From contig JBJFHL010000062.1 in NCBI GenBank assembly GCA_051893555.1, forward strand, positions 1 through 64,000: a stretch of 64,000 nucleotides of DNA, in the 5' to 3' direction. How positions within the stretch are numbered: the stretch's first letter is position 1; every line of letters begins with the position of its first letter. A program made the position numbers and the translations under genes. This document shows positions 7,475-15,517 of this stretch, piece by piece. The notes under the pieces were generated by a model. That model was not told where the DNA came from. It did no database searches and was given only the letters and a program-made list of their open reading frames with translations. This stretch comes from RGIG7179 sp051893555 (GTDB lineage Bacteria; Bacillota; Clostridia; Peptostreptococcales; Anaerovoracaceae).

Positions 7475-8771
7475 CCGGAAACATAAAACGAGGATACAGG
7501 GATTTTTTGAGGAGAAGACGGGGGTGGTGGTTCGGAGCGGACGGAAGCTTTCTGCGCAAAATCCGTTCCGCCGGCGGTTTGCGTTGGTGCTGGCGTTGGT
7601 ATTGGTCTGTTGTTTTACGACAGGGGGACTTGCGGTTAGCCGGTTCAGTTCTCTGGAGGAGGACGATCTGGCGCTGGCTGCCGTTTATGAGGGGGACGGC
7701 ATCGTGCAGATCACGGTTCAGAACCGGTCGGACAAGGATCTGGACTTTGAAGAACAGCTGAAGGTCATGCAGTGGAACACCTCGAAAGAAGTGGAACCGA
7801 CAGAAGACGGCGATGTGATCTTTCTGGGAACTTCCATTCCGGCAGGGGAGACCGGAACCATGATCATCAATCTGTCGCTGGCATATGACATGCAGCTTTT
7901 AGAAACACCGCTGGAAAACGGAGATCACTACTATCTGGTACTGACCAACAACGGTTTTCTGTTGGGCCAGGACTGGCACTGCAGCGTGGACTTCAGCAGA
8001 AACCGTCTGGCAGGAGAGAGCACAGCAGCCGAATCAGAACTGAAAGGAAGCGATGAACTGTCAGGCAGCGTGAAAGCGGAAACGAAGATCGATCCGGCGG
8101 TTCTGCAGCGGATACCGGGGCAGCTGCGGTTCTATTTCGAGACGGACAGCTTTGGCACAGAGAATCGGGACAGAAGTGCGGGAGAATACGTGGAAGCGGT
8201 CAGTCAGTATCTGCAGCCATACGGAGACCGTGTGCTGTTGCCGGTAACACCGTACGACCCGCGGCTCATCGTAAATACAGACAATCCGGAGCAGGTGACC
8301 TTCGATGAAAGAGTGGATGCAGATCGGCAGTATCTGCTGACCGGTGAGCACCTCCATTCTGTGGACGCCTGGTTCAAGATGATCGGCCGGTATCCGATGG
8401 AGGAAGCGCTGACACTGGAGGCATACATTCCGGACGGACGGGGAGATATAAATGATGGTTTCATCGGCGTGCCGCTGCTGTATATCGTGACCTATGAAAC
8501 ATCTGCCATCCGGGAAGACAGTCTGGCCTTCCTGTACGGTCAGCTGGTGGACTTCACGGAGATGGAAGCGTATAAGATCTACGAAGACGACAGATATGCC
8601 TGCTATGAAATCAGCCCGCTGCTGTATACTGACGCAGCAGAGTATGCCAGAACCTGGCTGGAAGCTACAGGACAGGACGGGACCTATGACGAAGCTGCAG
8701 AGCAGCGCCTGCTGAACATCTATAACTACTATAAAGAAAACGCAGGCCGGCTCATGGAGTATGTGGAGTAG
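7464..8771 (+). CDS. Membrane-anchored partner of the ECF sigma factor (putative anti-sigma)
   Basis: A 435-residue protein with a short basic cytoplasmic N-terminus (about 1-38), one transmembrane segment (about 40-60, FALVLALVLVCCF) and a large extracytoplasmic region. The first part of that region is beta-rich (EGDGIVQITVQNRS, AGETGTMIINLS). It is followed by a second domain of about 230 residues with no recognised motif. The gene order and the 11-bp overlap with the sigma gene are classic for a sigma/anti-sigma pair. The cytoplasmic part is too short for a standard zinc-type anti-sigma domain and has no HxxxCxxC motif, so control of the sigma factor is inferred only from context. Confidence 0.55.
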   Translation: MKFNRKHKTRIQGFFEEKTGVVVRSGRKLSAQNPFRRRFALVLALVLVCCFTTGGLAVSRFSSLEEDDLALAAVYEGDGIVQITVQNRSDKDLDFEEQLKVMQWNTSKEVEPTEDGDVIFLGTSIPAGETGTMIINLSLAYDMQLLETPLENGDHYYLVLTNNGFLLGQDWHCSVDFSRNRLAGESTAAESELKGSDELSGSVKAETKIDPAVLQRIPGQLRFYFETDSFGTENRDRSAGEYVEAVSQYLQPYGDRVLLPVTPYDPRLIVNTDNPEQVTFDERVDADRQYLLTGEHLHSVDAWFKMIGRYPMEEALTLEAYIPDGRGDINDGFIGVPLLYIVTYETSAIREDSLAFLYGQLVDFTEMEAYKIYEDDRYACYEISPLLYTDAAEYARTWLEATGQDGTYDEAAEQRLLNIYNYYKENAGRLMEYVE

Positions 8772-8862
8772 CACTGCGGACTTAAAAGGAAGACAAACCT
8801 TGTACAGCCCGGAAAAACATGATAGAATTTCCTTATCACAATGCAAAGGAGAATGCTTCGAT

Positions 8863-9858
8863 ATGAATTTATGGGAGATCTATCATCGTGAGATTCCGGG
8901 CTTTTTGCGTGAGGCGGCGGAGACGGAGGTCATGCAGCGTCTGAAAAATGTGGGCATGAACTGCGGCTGTGAATATACGTCGTTTCCGCAGTTTCAAAAT
9001 TGCGGGCCCTATTCCCGGTTTGATCACAGCATGGGGACAGCGCTGATCGTCTGGCACTTCACGGAAGATCGCACGCAGGCCATGGCAGGTCTGCTTCACG
9101 ATATTGCCACACCGGTTTTCGCTCATGTCATCGACTTCCTCCATGGGGATCATATGAAGCAGGAATCTACGGAAGAGGGAACGAGGTCACTGATTGCCGG
9201 TTCTGCAGAGCTGCAGCAGATACTCGCCGACTACGGTCTGACCACGGATGCGGTCTGCGACTATCATATGTATCCGGTGGCAGACAATGATTCGCCGAAG
9301 CTTTCTGCGGACCGGCTGGAATATACCCTGGGAAATCTGGTGAATTACGGGTTTGCAGCACGTTCGCAGGTAAGGGATTATTATCAAAATCTGCTCGCCC
9401 GGCCCAATGAAACCGGCGAGATTGAGCTGCAGTTCCGGGATCGTGAGACGGCATTTTCCTTTTGCCGGGGCATGCTGCAGTGCGCCAGGGTGTATGTATC
9501 GGAGGAAGACCGATATGCCATGGAAATGCTGGCAGAGTTGCTGCGGGATGGGATCCATGGTGGCGCGCTGGCGGAAAACGACCTGTATACTACCGAGCCG
9601 CAGGTAATCGGCAAACTGAAGCGTTCTGCAAAATTCGCGGAAAGGTGGGAATGGTACTGCGGACTGCATCAGATGCTGCGGGCGGAACATCCGGGGAAAG
9701 AGAACACCTGGCGGCAGATCTTTGCGAAGAAACGGTACATCGATCCGCTGGTTCTGGGTGAAGGCAGGGTGTCGGAAATATCGGGAGAGATGAAAGAAAA
9801 ATACACGGAATTTCTGGAAGAAACGCAGCATGTCTGGCTGCTTGGGACATCCCTCTGA
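8863..9858 (+). CDS. HD-domain metal-dependent phosphohydrolase
   Basis: About 331 residues. The HD-domain signature is clear: an early His in FDHSMGTALIV, the paired GLLHDIATPVF, and a later Asp in ADRLEYTLGNLV. These are the ligands expected for a dinuclear or mononuclear metal site. Related proteins hydrolyse nucleotides or phosphodiesters; the substrate is unknown. The open frame extends upstream to 8761, overlapping the previous gene, but ATG 8863 is preceded by AAAGGAG (8845-8851), so it is the likely start. It is followed by the DnaA-box intergenic region. Confidence 0.8.
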   Translation: MNLWEIYHREIPGFLREAAETEVMQRLKNVGMNCGCEYTSFPQFQNCGPYSRFDHSMGTALIVWHFTEDRTQAMAGLLHDIATPVFAHVIDFLHGDHMKQESTEEGTRSLIAGSAELQQILADYGLTTDAVCDYHMYPVADNDSPKLSADRLEYTLGNLVNYGFAARSQVRDYYQNLLARPNETGEIELQFRDRETAFSFCRGMLQCARVYVSEEDRYAMEMLAELLRDGIHGGALAENDLYTTEPQVIGKLKRSAKFAERWEWYCGLHQMLRAEHPGKENTWRQIFAKKRYIDPLVLGEGRVSEISGEMKEKYTEFLEETQHVWLLGTSL

Positions 9859-10113
9859 TTTTACGCAAAAACATGTGGATAACTTACCATTGACAAATGG
9901 CATACAGCCTGTTCAATATTGAAATTTCAACGAATGTGTGAAACGAATTTATCCACATGATGATATGAATGAAATTGTATACAATTATGACAAACCATGT
10001 GGATAAACATGATTATCCTTGAAATTCAGACAGTTCTGGCATGTTGAAAAAAACACTTCAAAGGGATAAAGCGGTTTACATAATTAAGAAATGGTTAAGA
10101 AAAGGAGAAAAAA
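9859..10113. promoter_or_regulatory. AT-rich intergenic region with three perfect DnaA boxes and two palindromes
   Basis: Three exact 9-mer DnaA boxes are visible: TGTGGATAA at 9874-9882, TTATCCACA at 9949-9957 (opposite orientation) and TGTGGATAA at 9998-10006. Between them lie two perfect palindromes, TTCAATATTGAA (9912-9923) and AATTGTATACAATT (9973-9986). dnaA, dnaN, gyrB and other oriC neighbours are absent, so this is not obviously the chromosome origin. It could be a DnaA-titration or DnaA-regulated promoter region for the downstream gene, or part of an auxiliary replication-control site. Confidence 0.7.
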
Positions 10114-10464
10114 ATGAGTGAAGTAAAACCATCCATTCAAATGAGGGATCTGGAGAAAATCGATATACGTGTCGGTACGATTTTGCTGGTGGAGGATGTG
10201 CCGAAGTCGGACAAGCTGATCAAAATGACCGTCGATTTTGGTGAATTTCAGAGAACCATTCTGGTGGGGATGAAGAAGGAACGGGAAAACCCAAAGGCGG
10301 AAGTAGAAGGGCGTCAGGCACTGTTCGTCGTGAATCTGGAACCGAGAGAAATGTTCGGCATTACATCTCATGGAATGCTCTTTGATATCGGTTATGAAGA
10401 CGGGATTATACCGGTGCTTGCGGTACCGGAGAAACCGGTACCGGCCGGAACCCGGGCAGGCTGA
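10114..10464 (+). CDS. tRNA-binding domain (EMAP/CsaA-like) protein
   Basis: A 116-residue single-domain protein of the EMAP-II/OB-fold tRNA-binding family, like CsaA and the C-terminal domain of methionyl-tRNA synthetase. Typical motifs are IDIRVGTILLVEDVPKSDKL near the start and FVVNLEPREMFGITSHGML later. CsaA proteins have been described as chaperone-like; others bind tRNA non-specifically as dimers. ATG start with AAAAGGAG upstream. It is a single gene between the DnaA-box region and a strong terminator, so it is probably transcribed alone. The biological role here is uncertain. Confidence 0.85.
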   Translation: MSEVKPSIQMRDLEKIDIRVGTILLVEDVPKSDKLIKMTVDFGEFQRTILVGMKKERENPKAEVEGRQALFVVNLEPREMFGITSHGMLFDIGYEDGIIPVLAVPEKPVPAGTRAG

Positions 10465-10491
10465 AATGAGGTAAATCAGAATCTGAACATG

Positions 10492-10521
10492 CAGGGCATG
10501 ACGATATATGCCCTGTTTTTT
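10492..10521 (+). terminator. Rho-independent terminator
   Basis: CAGGGCAT (10492-10499) pairs with ATGCCCTG (10508-10515) and is followed directly by a run of T. It separates the tRNA-binding-domain gene from the BlaI/BlaR1 operon. Confidence 0.85.
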
Positions 10522-10533
10522 GTATTCTTGTTG

Positions 10534-10578
10534 TTGACAAATGTAAACACAACATGTTATAATCTGGTTACAGATGTA
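10534..10578 (+). promoter_or_regulatory. Promoter and BlaI-type operator for the first blaI operon
   Basis: A near-consensus promoter is visible: TTGACA (10534-10539), 18-bp spacer, TATAAT (10558-10563). Just downstream, TACAGATGTA (10569-10578) matches the TACA-N2-TGTA dyad bound by BlaI/MecI repressors. It covers the expected transcription start. This is the natural site for autorepression by the BlaI-like product that begins at 10601. Confidence 0.8.
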
Positions 10579-10600
10579 GACAGGCTAGGAGGGCGAGAGT

Positions 10601-10990
10601 ATGAATCTGACCGATGCGGAATGGAATGTAATGGAATGCTTGTGGGAGAAATCACCGCGAACCGGACGGGAAACCACAGAATGGCTTGAAAAGAAGATGG
10701 GATGGAGCCGCAGCACGACGCTGACACTTCTGCGGCGTATGGAGAAAAAGGGGGCAGTTGCCGGCGATAACGATGCAGAGGAAGGTGTGAAGATGTTTCG
10801 GCCCCTGATTCAGCGGGAAGACGCTGCATTGGAGGAAACGGAAAGCTTTCTCAGCCGTGTCTATCACGGCAGCGTAAGCCTGATGGTCAATTCGCTGACG
10901 CAGAAGCAGGCTCTGCCGCAGGAAGAAATCGATGAACTGTATGAACTGCTGAAAAAGATGGAGAAAGGGGACCGCCATGACGGGGAATGA
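10601..10990 (+). CDS. BlaI/MecI-family transcriptional repressor
   Basis: A 129-residue winged-helix repressor. The N-terminal DNA-binding region is typical (LTDAEWNVMECLWE, then GWSRSTTLTLLRRMEKKGAV). The helical C-terminal part (about 75-125) matches the dimerisation and cleavage region of BlaI. In known systems the repressor dimer blocks the promoter until a BlaR1-type membrane protease, triggered by an outside ligand, causes its cleavage. An operator dyad sits just upstream (10569-10578). The gene overlaps the following orphan sensor gene by 14 bp and is in the same operon as the M56 protease. Confidence 0.9.
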   Translation: MNLTDAEWNVMECLWEKSPRTGRETTEWLEKKMGWSRSTTLTLLRRMEKKGAVAGDNDAEEGVKMFRPLIQREDAALEETESFLSRVYHGSVSLMVNSLTQKQALPQEEIDELYELLKKMEKGDRHDGE

Positions 10991-11864
10991 ATGCAGTATG
11001 AAAGAGAGAATCAGTAAGAGCACATGGAGACGGAAAATAGCCGTTTGCGTTTTGATCGCCATAATTCTGCTTGCTGCGGCGGCAGCGCTGGTGACATTCA
11101 CCGGTGCCGGCAACGATGTATTCTATGACTTGCTGCAGAGCACCGATATATCGCAGATCCGGCAGATTGCGGTTCTGAAGGCGCCTGAAATCAGTAATCT
11201 TTCTTACCTGGCAGCAGACATTACAGAAATCGAAGACGGGGAGACGACTGGAAAGGACGAGCTGATCGACATTCTGCATGGACTGAGACGATCCGATTTG
11301 AAACTAGGTTCGTCAGAATATGACGGAGCTTCGATTGGTGCTCTGACGCTGGAAACGGAAGACGGGACAGAAGGTGCTATACGGAAGATCGTTTTCAACC
11401 TGATGGAGGATGGCAGTACAGAAGTGTATTCTGATCCTGAAACGGAAAAAATCCTCTGCGGTATGTCCGATGAAGGCAAGGCATGGTGGATTGACAGCCC
11501 GGAACTGGCAGATTTCATCGATCGGATGGCCGACAGAAAGGCACCTGAAATGGAACAGGAAATGATGTCGTTTCTTCAGGTTGTAAGTGCAGAGGATTGT
11601 ATCATTGACGGTGAAGCTTCGGACGAAGTTGACAGAAAACAGATTACGGACTATCTGAACCGTTTGGGAAAAGAAGGGGTTGCGGTGAAGATGACGGAAT
11701 CCATGCAGGACTTCAGCTTCCTACGGCTTTCTCTGGTTGGAAATGAAACCGGAAACTGGAAATGGACTGAGATTGGATGCAGTCCGCAGCAGGAGAATCT
11801 TGTCTGCGTGAAATGCGGAACAAGTGAGGAATCTGATATCGAATTCGGGCTTCTGTATTTTTAG
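10977..11864 (+). CDS. Orphan BlaR1-like sensor lacking the M56 protease domain
   Basis: A 295-residue membrane protein clearly paralogous to the C-terminal half of the next gene product. Both share a KERI segment, a transmembrane helix ending in LVTFTGA and then FYD.LQ.TD.SQI. Both also share WW.DSPEL and an APEME...FLQ.V.AE repeat unit. The protease half with HExxH is missing. Predicted topology: short cytoplasmic tail, one membrane helix (about 20-42), external sensor region with one copy of a ~110-residue repeat. The start ATG 10977 has AAAGGGG upstream and overlaps blaI by 14 bp. It could be a decoy, a ligand co-receptor or a degenerating duplicate. The frame is intact over its whole length. 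Confidence 0.75.
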   Translation: MTGNECSMKERISKSTWRRKIAVCVLIAIILLAAAAALVTFTGAGNDVFYDLLQSTDISQIRQIAVLKAPEISNLSYLAADITEIEDGETTGKDELIDILHGLRRSDLKLGSSEYDGASIGALTLETEDGTEGAIRKIVFNLMEDGSTEVYSDPETEKILCGMSDEGKAWWIDSPELADFIDRMADRKAPEMEQEMMSFLQVVSAEDCIIDGEASDEVDRKQITDYLNRLGKEGVAVKMTESMQDFSFLRLSLVGNETGNWKWTEIGCSPQQENLVCVKCGTSEESDIEFGLLYF

Positions 11865-11907
11865 GATGAAAATCTGAATCAGTAAAATGTATGACGGGGG
11901 TAACAAT

Positions 11908-14469
11908 ATGTTTGAGTGGGTAATCAGTACAAGTATCCTTATCGTAATCGTCATAGTTCTCCGGCAGCTGCTGAAGGACAGGATCCAGCCATGGGTCCGG
12001 TATGCTCTGTGGCTGGTGGTGCTGGCACGGATGCTGGTACCATTTCAATTTGGGGAATTTGATTTCAGCATGATGAATGGGGTGGAGCAGCTGCCGGTAG
12101 TGCAGGAAATAGACAGTATGCGGAATGTGGATCAGATTGCGCATATGGAAGATGGCAGTGTGGAAGGATATGATCTGTCCGGCCTGTCTGCAGATACACC
12201 GCAGATTGTGGCAAGGAATAAAACGGATCAGGAATTTCAGAAAATGGAAACTTCGCTGAAGCTGCGGAACCTGTTTGCTGCTATATGGAAGGCTGGTATG
12301 CTGCTGATGGCAGCTGCGTTTCTGGCGGGAAACGGGCAGTTCCGTGCAAAACTCATCCGCTCGCGGCGTCTTCTTTCCATGGAGAATATGGCCTGCCCGG
12401 TCTATGTGACGGAGTCCATCGAAACACCATGCCTGTTCGGATTTTTCAAACCAGCCATCTATGTGACGCCGGAGGTGACAGCGGACAGCAGGACGCTGCG
12501 GTATGCGGTGGAGCATGAAATGAGTCATTACCAGCAGAAAGATCCGCTCTGGTCTCTGCTGCGCGGTATCTGTCTGATCTTGCAGTGGTTCAATCCGCTG
12601 GTGTGGGCAGCTGCTGTCCTGTCAAAGAATGACTGCGAACTGGCCTGCGATGCGGCGACCATCCGGCGGCTGGGAGAAGAAGAACGGGCCGACTACGGAC
12701 GGACCCTGATCGAGATGACAAGGCCGGGACGAAATGTTTTGCTCATAAACGCTACCACCATGACGGGCAGCAGACACGCCCTGAAAGAAAGAATCGAAAT
12801 GATCGCAAAGAAGCCGAAGATGGCGATTTATACCCTGATCGTGGTGATCCTGCTTGCCGCTGCGGCAGTGCTGGTGACCTTCACCGGTGCAAGCAACGAT
12901 GCCTTCTATGACTGGCTGCAGAATACCGATGTATCGCAGATCGAACAGATGGAGGTGATACAGTGGCGTGGAGACGGAGCCCTGTTCAGCATGAGTGCGG
13001 AAGTGGGCAATATGGCTTCTGAAAACAATGAAACGGAGGAGAAACTGATTCGGCTGCTGCAGGGTATACAAAAATCCGATTTGGAATATAGTGAGAACCC
13101 TTATCCGGGGACTGCAGGGGATGGATTGATGCTATCAATCCGAGATGAAAGGAAAAAAACGGTTCAGGGTGTTTGCTTCTCCCTGACAGACGATGGCAGA
13201 CTCTTCGTAACGTTTGATGTGGAAACGGAAATGGAACTATGTGGAACGGATGAGGCAGGTGTCGGATGGTGGGTGGACAGTCCGGAACTGAATGCATTCA
13301 TTAAAGAAAAGCTCGATGAAAAGGCGCCGGAAATGGAAGAGCGGGTTATGACCTTCCTGCAGACGGTGGAGGCAGAATATCTCGATCAGTGGTACGATGA
13401 GATCCAGCGGGCAGACATGATGAAAATCACTGCTTGCCTCCATCGGTTAGCTGACGAAGAATCTTCCGTCAAGCCGGAAACACTGCCTACGGAACAATGG
13501 AAAAAGTATTTTTCAGTAAATGCTAGAACAGCACCTGCTGCAGAGGATATAAATGTATTGTCTATCGGATGCGGTACAGAGCAGAATATCGTCAGAATTA
13601 GCTGTAGTTCAAATCGGGGCGGCGGCGTGATCTACTACGACGACATAGAGCTATATCAACTGATTCGGAACTCTGAGAATGCGGAAACGGATCTGATGTC
13701 GTTTCTGAAAACGGTGCAGGCGGCGGATTTTGATAGGGATTATCTGATTGGAAACGTCAGTTTCGAGGAACTGGCGGAAGTGCTGAATCAGGTGACGGAA
13801 GGAGAAAAAATCACGGCACCGAAGCAGCCTGATACGCAGTACTGGCGGATTGATGCATTCCTGAAACCGTCTCCGGAAGAAGACTCTGACGAAGAACCGG
13901 GACAGCAGATATCCCTTTCTTGCGGTCTGGAAGAGAATCTGGTCGAAGTGGAGTATTACAGTGGTACGGGTGCTTCCGAAAGAATGGTATTCCATGATGA
14001 GACCCTGTATCAGTTGGTACGTCATGCAAGGGACTATGAGGAGATCGTCGATTCGGAGGCGTACGAGAAGTTTGCAGATATTCTGGTGCCGCAGATGGAA
14101 TTTCATATGAACAGCATGTCAGAGGCCAATCCAGGTATCTATGATTACGAGCTGACCTTGTTCTGCCAAATCGGTGCATATGAAGAAGAGGATGGCAGCC
14201 GTGTGGAACTGTATGATTTCGATTATGCCCTGTTGACCGATGACGTTGAAAGCATAATGTGGGCAGGTGGCATGTATCTTGACAGCCAGTGTCGTCTGCA
14301 TGGCTTCAACGGGGGAGGTCAGTTTGCGGTGCGTTATCGGGACGGAAAGGTGGCTGCCACAGCCTTCATGGGAAATGATTTCGGAGTTTCTTCCGCTGAC
14401 TTCGAAAACAAAGAGGCACAGAAATGGATCAAAGAACGCCTGAAAAATGCACTGGATCAGGCAGAATAA
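11908..14469 (+). CDS. BlaR1-type M56 membrane metalloprotease with extended repeated sensor
   Basis: About 853 residues, far longer than classical BlaR1/MecR1 (about 585-600). The N-terminal third has the membrane helices and the zinc protease motif HEMSHYQQKD, followed by WFNPLVWAA and NDCELACDAA. A further helix, TLIVVILLAAAAVLVTF, leads to an external region of over 500 residues. This includes two related ~110-residue units (beginning ERVMTFLQTVEAE and DLMSFLKTVQAAD) and a C-terminal domain rich in acidic and aromatic residues. No SxxK penicillin-binding domain is evident, so the signal is probably not a beta-lactam. ATG 11908 follows a GGGGGT site; an upstream ATG at 11887 is less likely. 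Confidence 0.85.
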   Translation: MFEWVISTSILIVIVIVLRQLLKDRIQPWVRYALWLVVLARMLVPFQFGEFDFSMMNGVEQLPVVQEIDSMRNVDQIAHMEDGSVEGYDLSGLSADTPQIVARNKTDQEFQKMETSLKLRNLFAAIWKAGMLLMAAAFLAGNGQFRAKLIRSRRLLSMENMACPVYVTESIETPCLFGFFKPAIYVTPEVTADSRTLRYAVEHEMSHYQQKDPLWSLLRGICLILQWFNPLVWAAAVLSKNDCELACDAATIRRLGEEERADYGRTLIEMTRPGRNVLLINATTMTGSRHALKERIEMIAKKPKMAIYTLIVVILLAAAAVLVTFTGASNDAFYDWLQNTDVSQIEQMEVIQWRGDGALFSMSAEVGNMASENNETEEKLIRLLQGIQKSDLEYSENPYPGTAGDGLMLSIRDERKKTVQGVCFSLTDDGRLFVTFDVETEMELCGTDEAGVGWWVDSPELNAFIKEKLDEKAPEMEERVMTFLQTVEAEYLDQWYDEIQRADMMKITACLHRLADEESSVKPETLPTEQWKKYFSVNARTAPAAEDINVLSIGCGTEQNIVRISCSSNRGGGVIYYDDIELYQLIRNSENAETDLMSFLKTVQAADFDRDYLIGNVSFEELAEVLNQVTEGEKITAPKQPDTQYWRIDAFLKPSPEEDSDEEPGQQISLSCGLEENLVEVEYYSGTGASERMVFHDETLYQLVRHARDYEEIVDSEAYEKFADILVPQMEFHMNSMSEANPGIYDYELTLFCQIGAYEEEDGSRVELYDFDYALLTDDVESIMWAGGMYLDSQCRLHGFNGGGQFAVRYRDGKVAATAFMGNDFGVSSADFENKEAQKWIKERLKNALDQAE

Positions 14470-14488
14470 ATAAGTTGGGTGAGAAAAA

Positions 14489-15424
14489 ATGGAGATTCAA
14501 AATGTATTGAACGATGCGGTGAAATACGCCGCAGAACGGATGGAAGGCGGGAAACCGGCGGCATATATTCCGGAGCTTGCGAAGGAAGATCCACGGCGAT
14601 TGGGTGCCTGCATTTCCATGGTGGACGGCAGGAGCTTTACTGCAGGGGACTGGGATCATGATTTTACCATGCAAAGCATTTCCAAAACCATCACATTGAT
14701 TATGGCACTGGAAAAGCTGGGTGAGGACTATGTCTTTTCCAAAGTCGGTGTGGAGCCGACGGGAGATTCGTTCAATTCCATCGTAAAACTGGAAACCAGA
14801 ACGCCCCATCCGCTGAATCCCATGATCAATGCGGGAGCCATTGCGATCTCCAGCTGCCTGACAGGCGCCGGATATTCCTTTGAGGATTATCTGAATACGG
14901 TACGGCAGTTGTGCGGCAGGAATACCATCACGCTGAACGAGAATGTTTACCTGTCGGAAAAGAAGGCCGGAAACCGGAACCGGGCCATGGCCTATCTGAT
15001 GGAAAATGACAATGTCCTTGACTGCGCTGCGGAAGAGGCCTGTGATCTGTACTTCAAAGCCTGCTCCGTAAATGTCAATACCCGGGATCTGGCCCGGTAT
15101 GCAAGGCTCCTTGCCAATAACGGAACGGATCCGGAAACAGGCAGGCGGATCACTGACGGCAGAATTGCTCGAATTGTGAAAACGCTGATGATTACCTGCG
15201 GTATGTATGATGCTTCCGGGTATTTCGCTCTGAATGTGGGTCTGCCTGCCAAGTCCGGTGTCGGTGGAGGCATCATGGCCACACTGGAGAAGAAGGCCGG
15301 TCTTGCTGCATACAGCCCGGGACTGGATGCGAAGGGAAACAGCATAGGTGCCTATTATATACTGCAGTATTTATCGGAAAAACTGTCGCTGCACTACTTC
15401 TCTGCGGAAGAATGCCTGATCTGA
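14489..15424 (+). CDS. glsA: Glutaminase A
   Basis: Hydrolyses glutamine to glutamate and ammonia (cytosol). The 311-residue length fits the serine-dependent beta-lactamase-fold glutaminase family. Visible family features are the SxxK nucleophile motif in MQSISKTI near residue 66, VGVEPTGDSFNS, NPMINAGAI and the C-terminal LPAKSGVGGGI. The gene follows the M56 protease by 19 bp with a GGGTGAG ribosome site, so it may be read through from that operon, and it is followed by its own terminator. In Gram-positive anaerobes this enzyme can support acid tolerance or nitrogen supply; which applies here is unknown. Confidence 0.94.
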   Translation: MEIQNVLNDAVKYAAERMEGGKPAAYIPELAKEDPRRLGACISMVDGRSFTAGDWDHDFTMQSISKTITLIMALEKLGEDYVFSKVGVEPTGDSFNSIVKLETRTPHPLNPMINAGAIAISSCLTGAGYSFEDYLNTVRQLCGRNTITLNENVYLSEKKAGNRNRAMAYLMENDNVLDCAAEEACDLYFKACSVNVNTRDLARYARLLANNGTDPETGRRITDGRIARIVKTLMITCGMYDASGYFALNVGLPAKSGVGGGIMATLEKKAGLAAYSPGLDAKGNSIGAYYILQYLSEKLSLHYFSAEECLI

Positions 15425-15454
15425 AGAAACTGCGAAAAGAATATGCGAAAGTCT

Positions 15455-15482
15455 GGGTGCGGGTTGCCGCGCCCTTTCTTTT
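15455..15482 (+). terminator. Rho-independent terminator after glsA
   Basis: GGGTGCGG (15455-15462) pairs with CCGCGCCC (15467-15474, one G-T pair) around a 4-nt loop, followed by TTTCTTTT. It ends the blaI-orphan-blaR1-glsA run. Confidence 0.85.
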
Positions 15483-15517
15483 GTGGTAGTATAAGGAAAG
15501 AGCAAGGAGGGGAAACG

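Noticed and set aside
9859..10113. Chromosomal origin of replication (oriC)
   Set aside because: dnaA, dnaN, recF and gyrB are absent on both sides and no clear unwinding repeats are seen, so only a DnaA-box cluster is claimed.
10489..10689. 66-codon + strand frame covering the terminator and blaI promoter
   Set aside because: It runs through a terminator, a consensus promoter and an operator, then into blaI in another frame; no ribosome site supports it.
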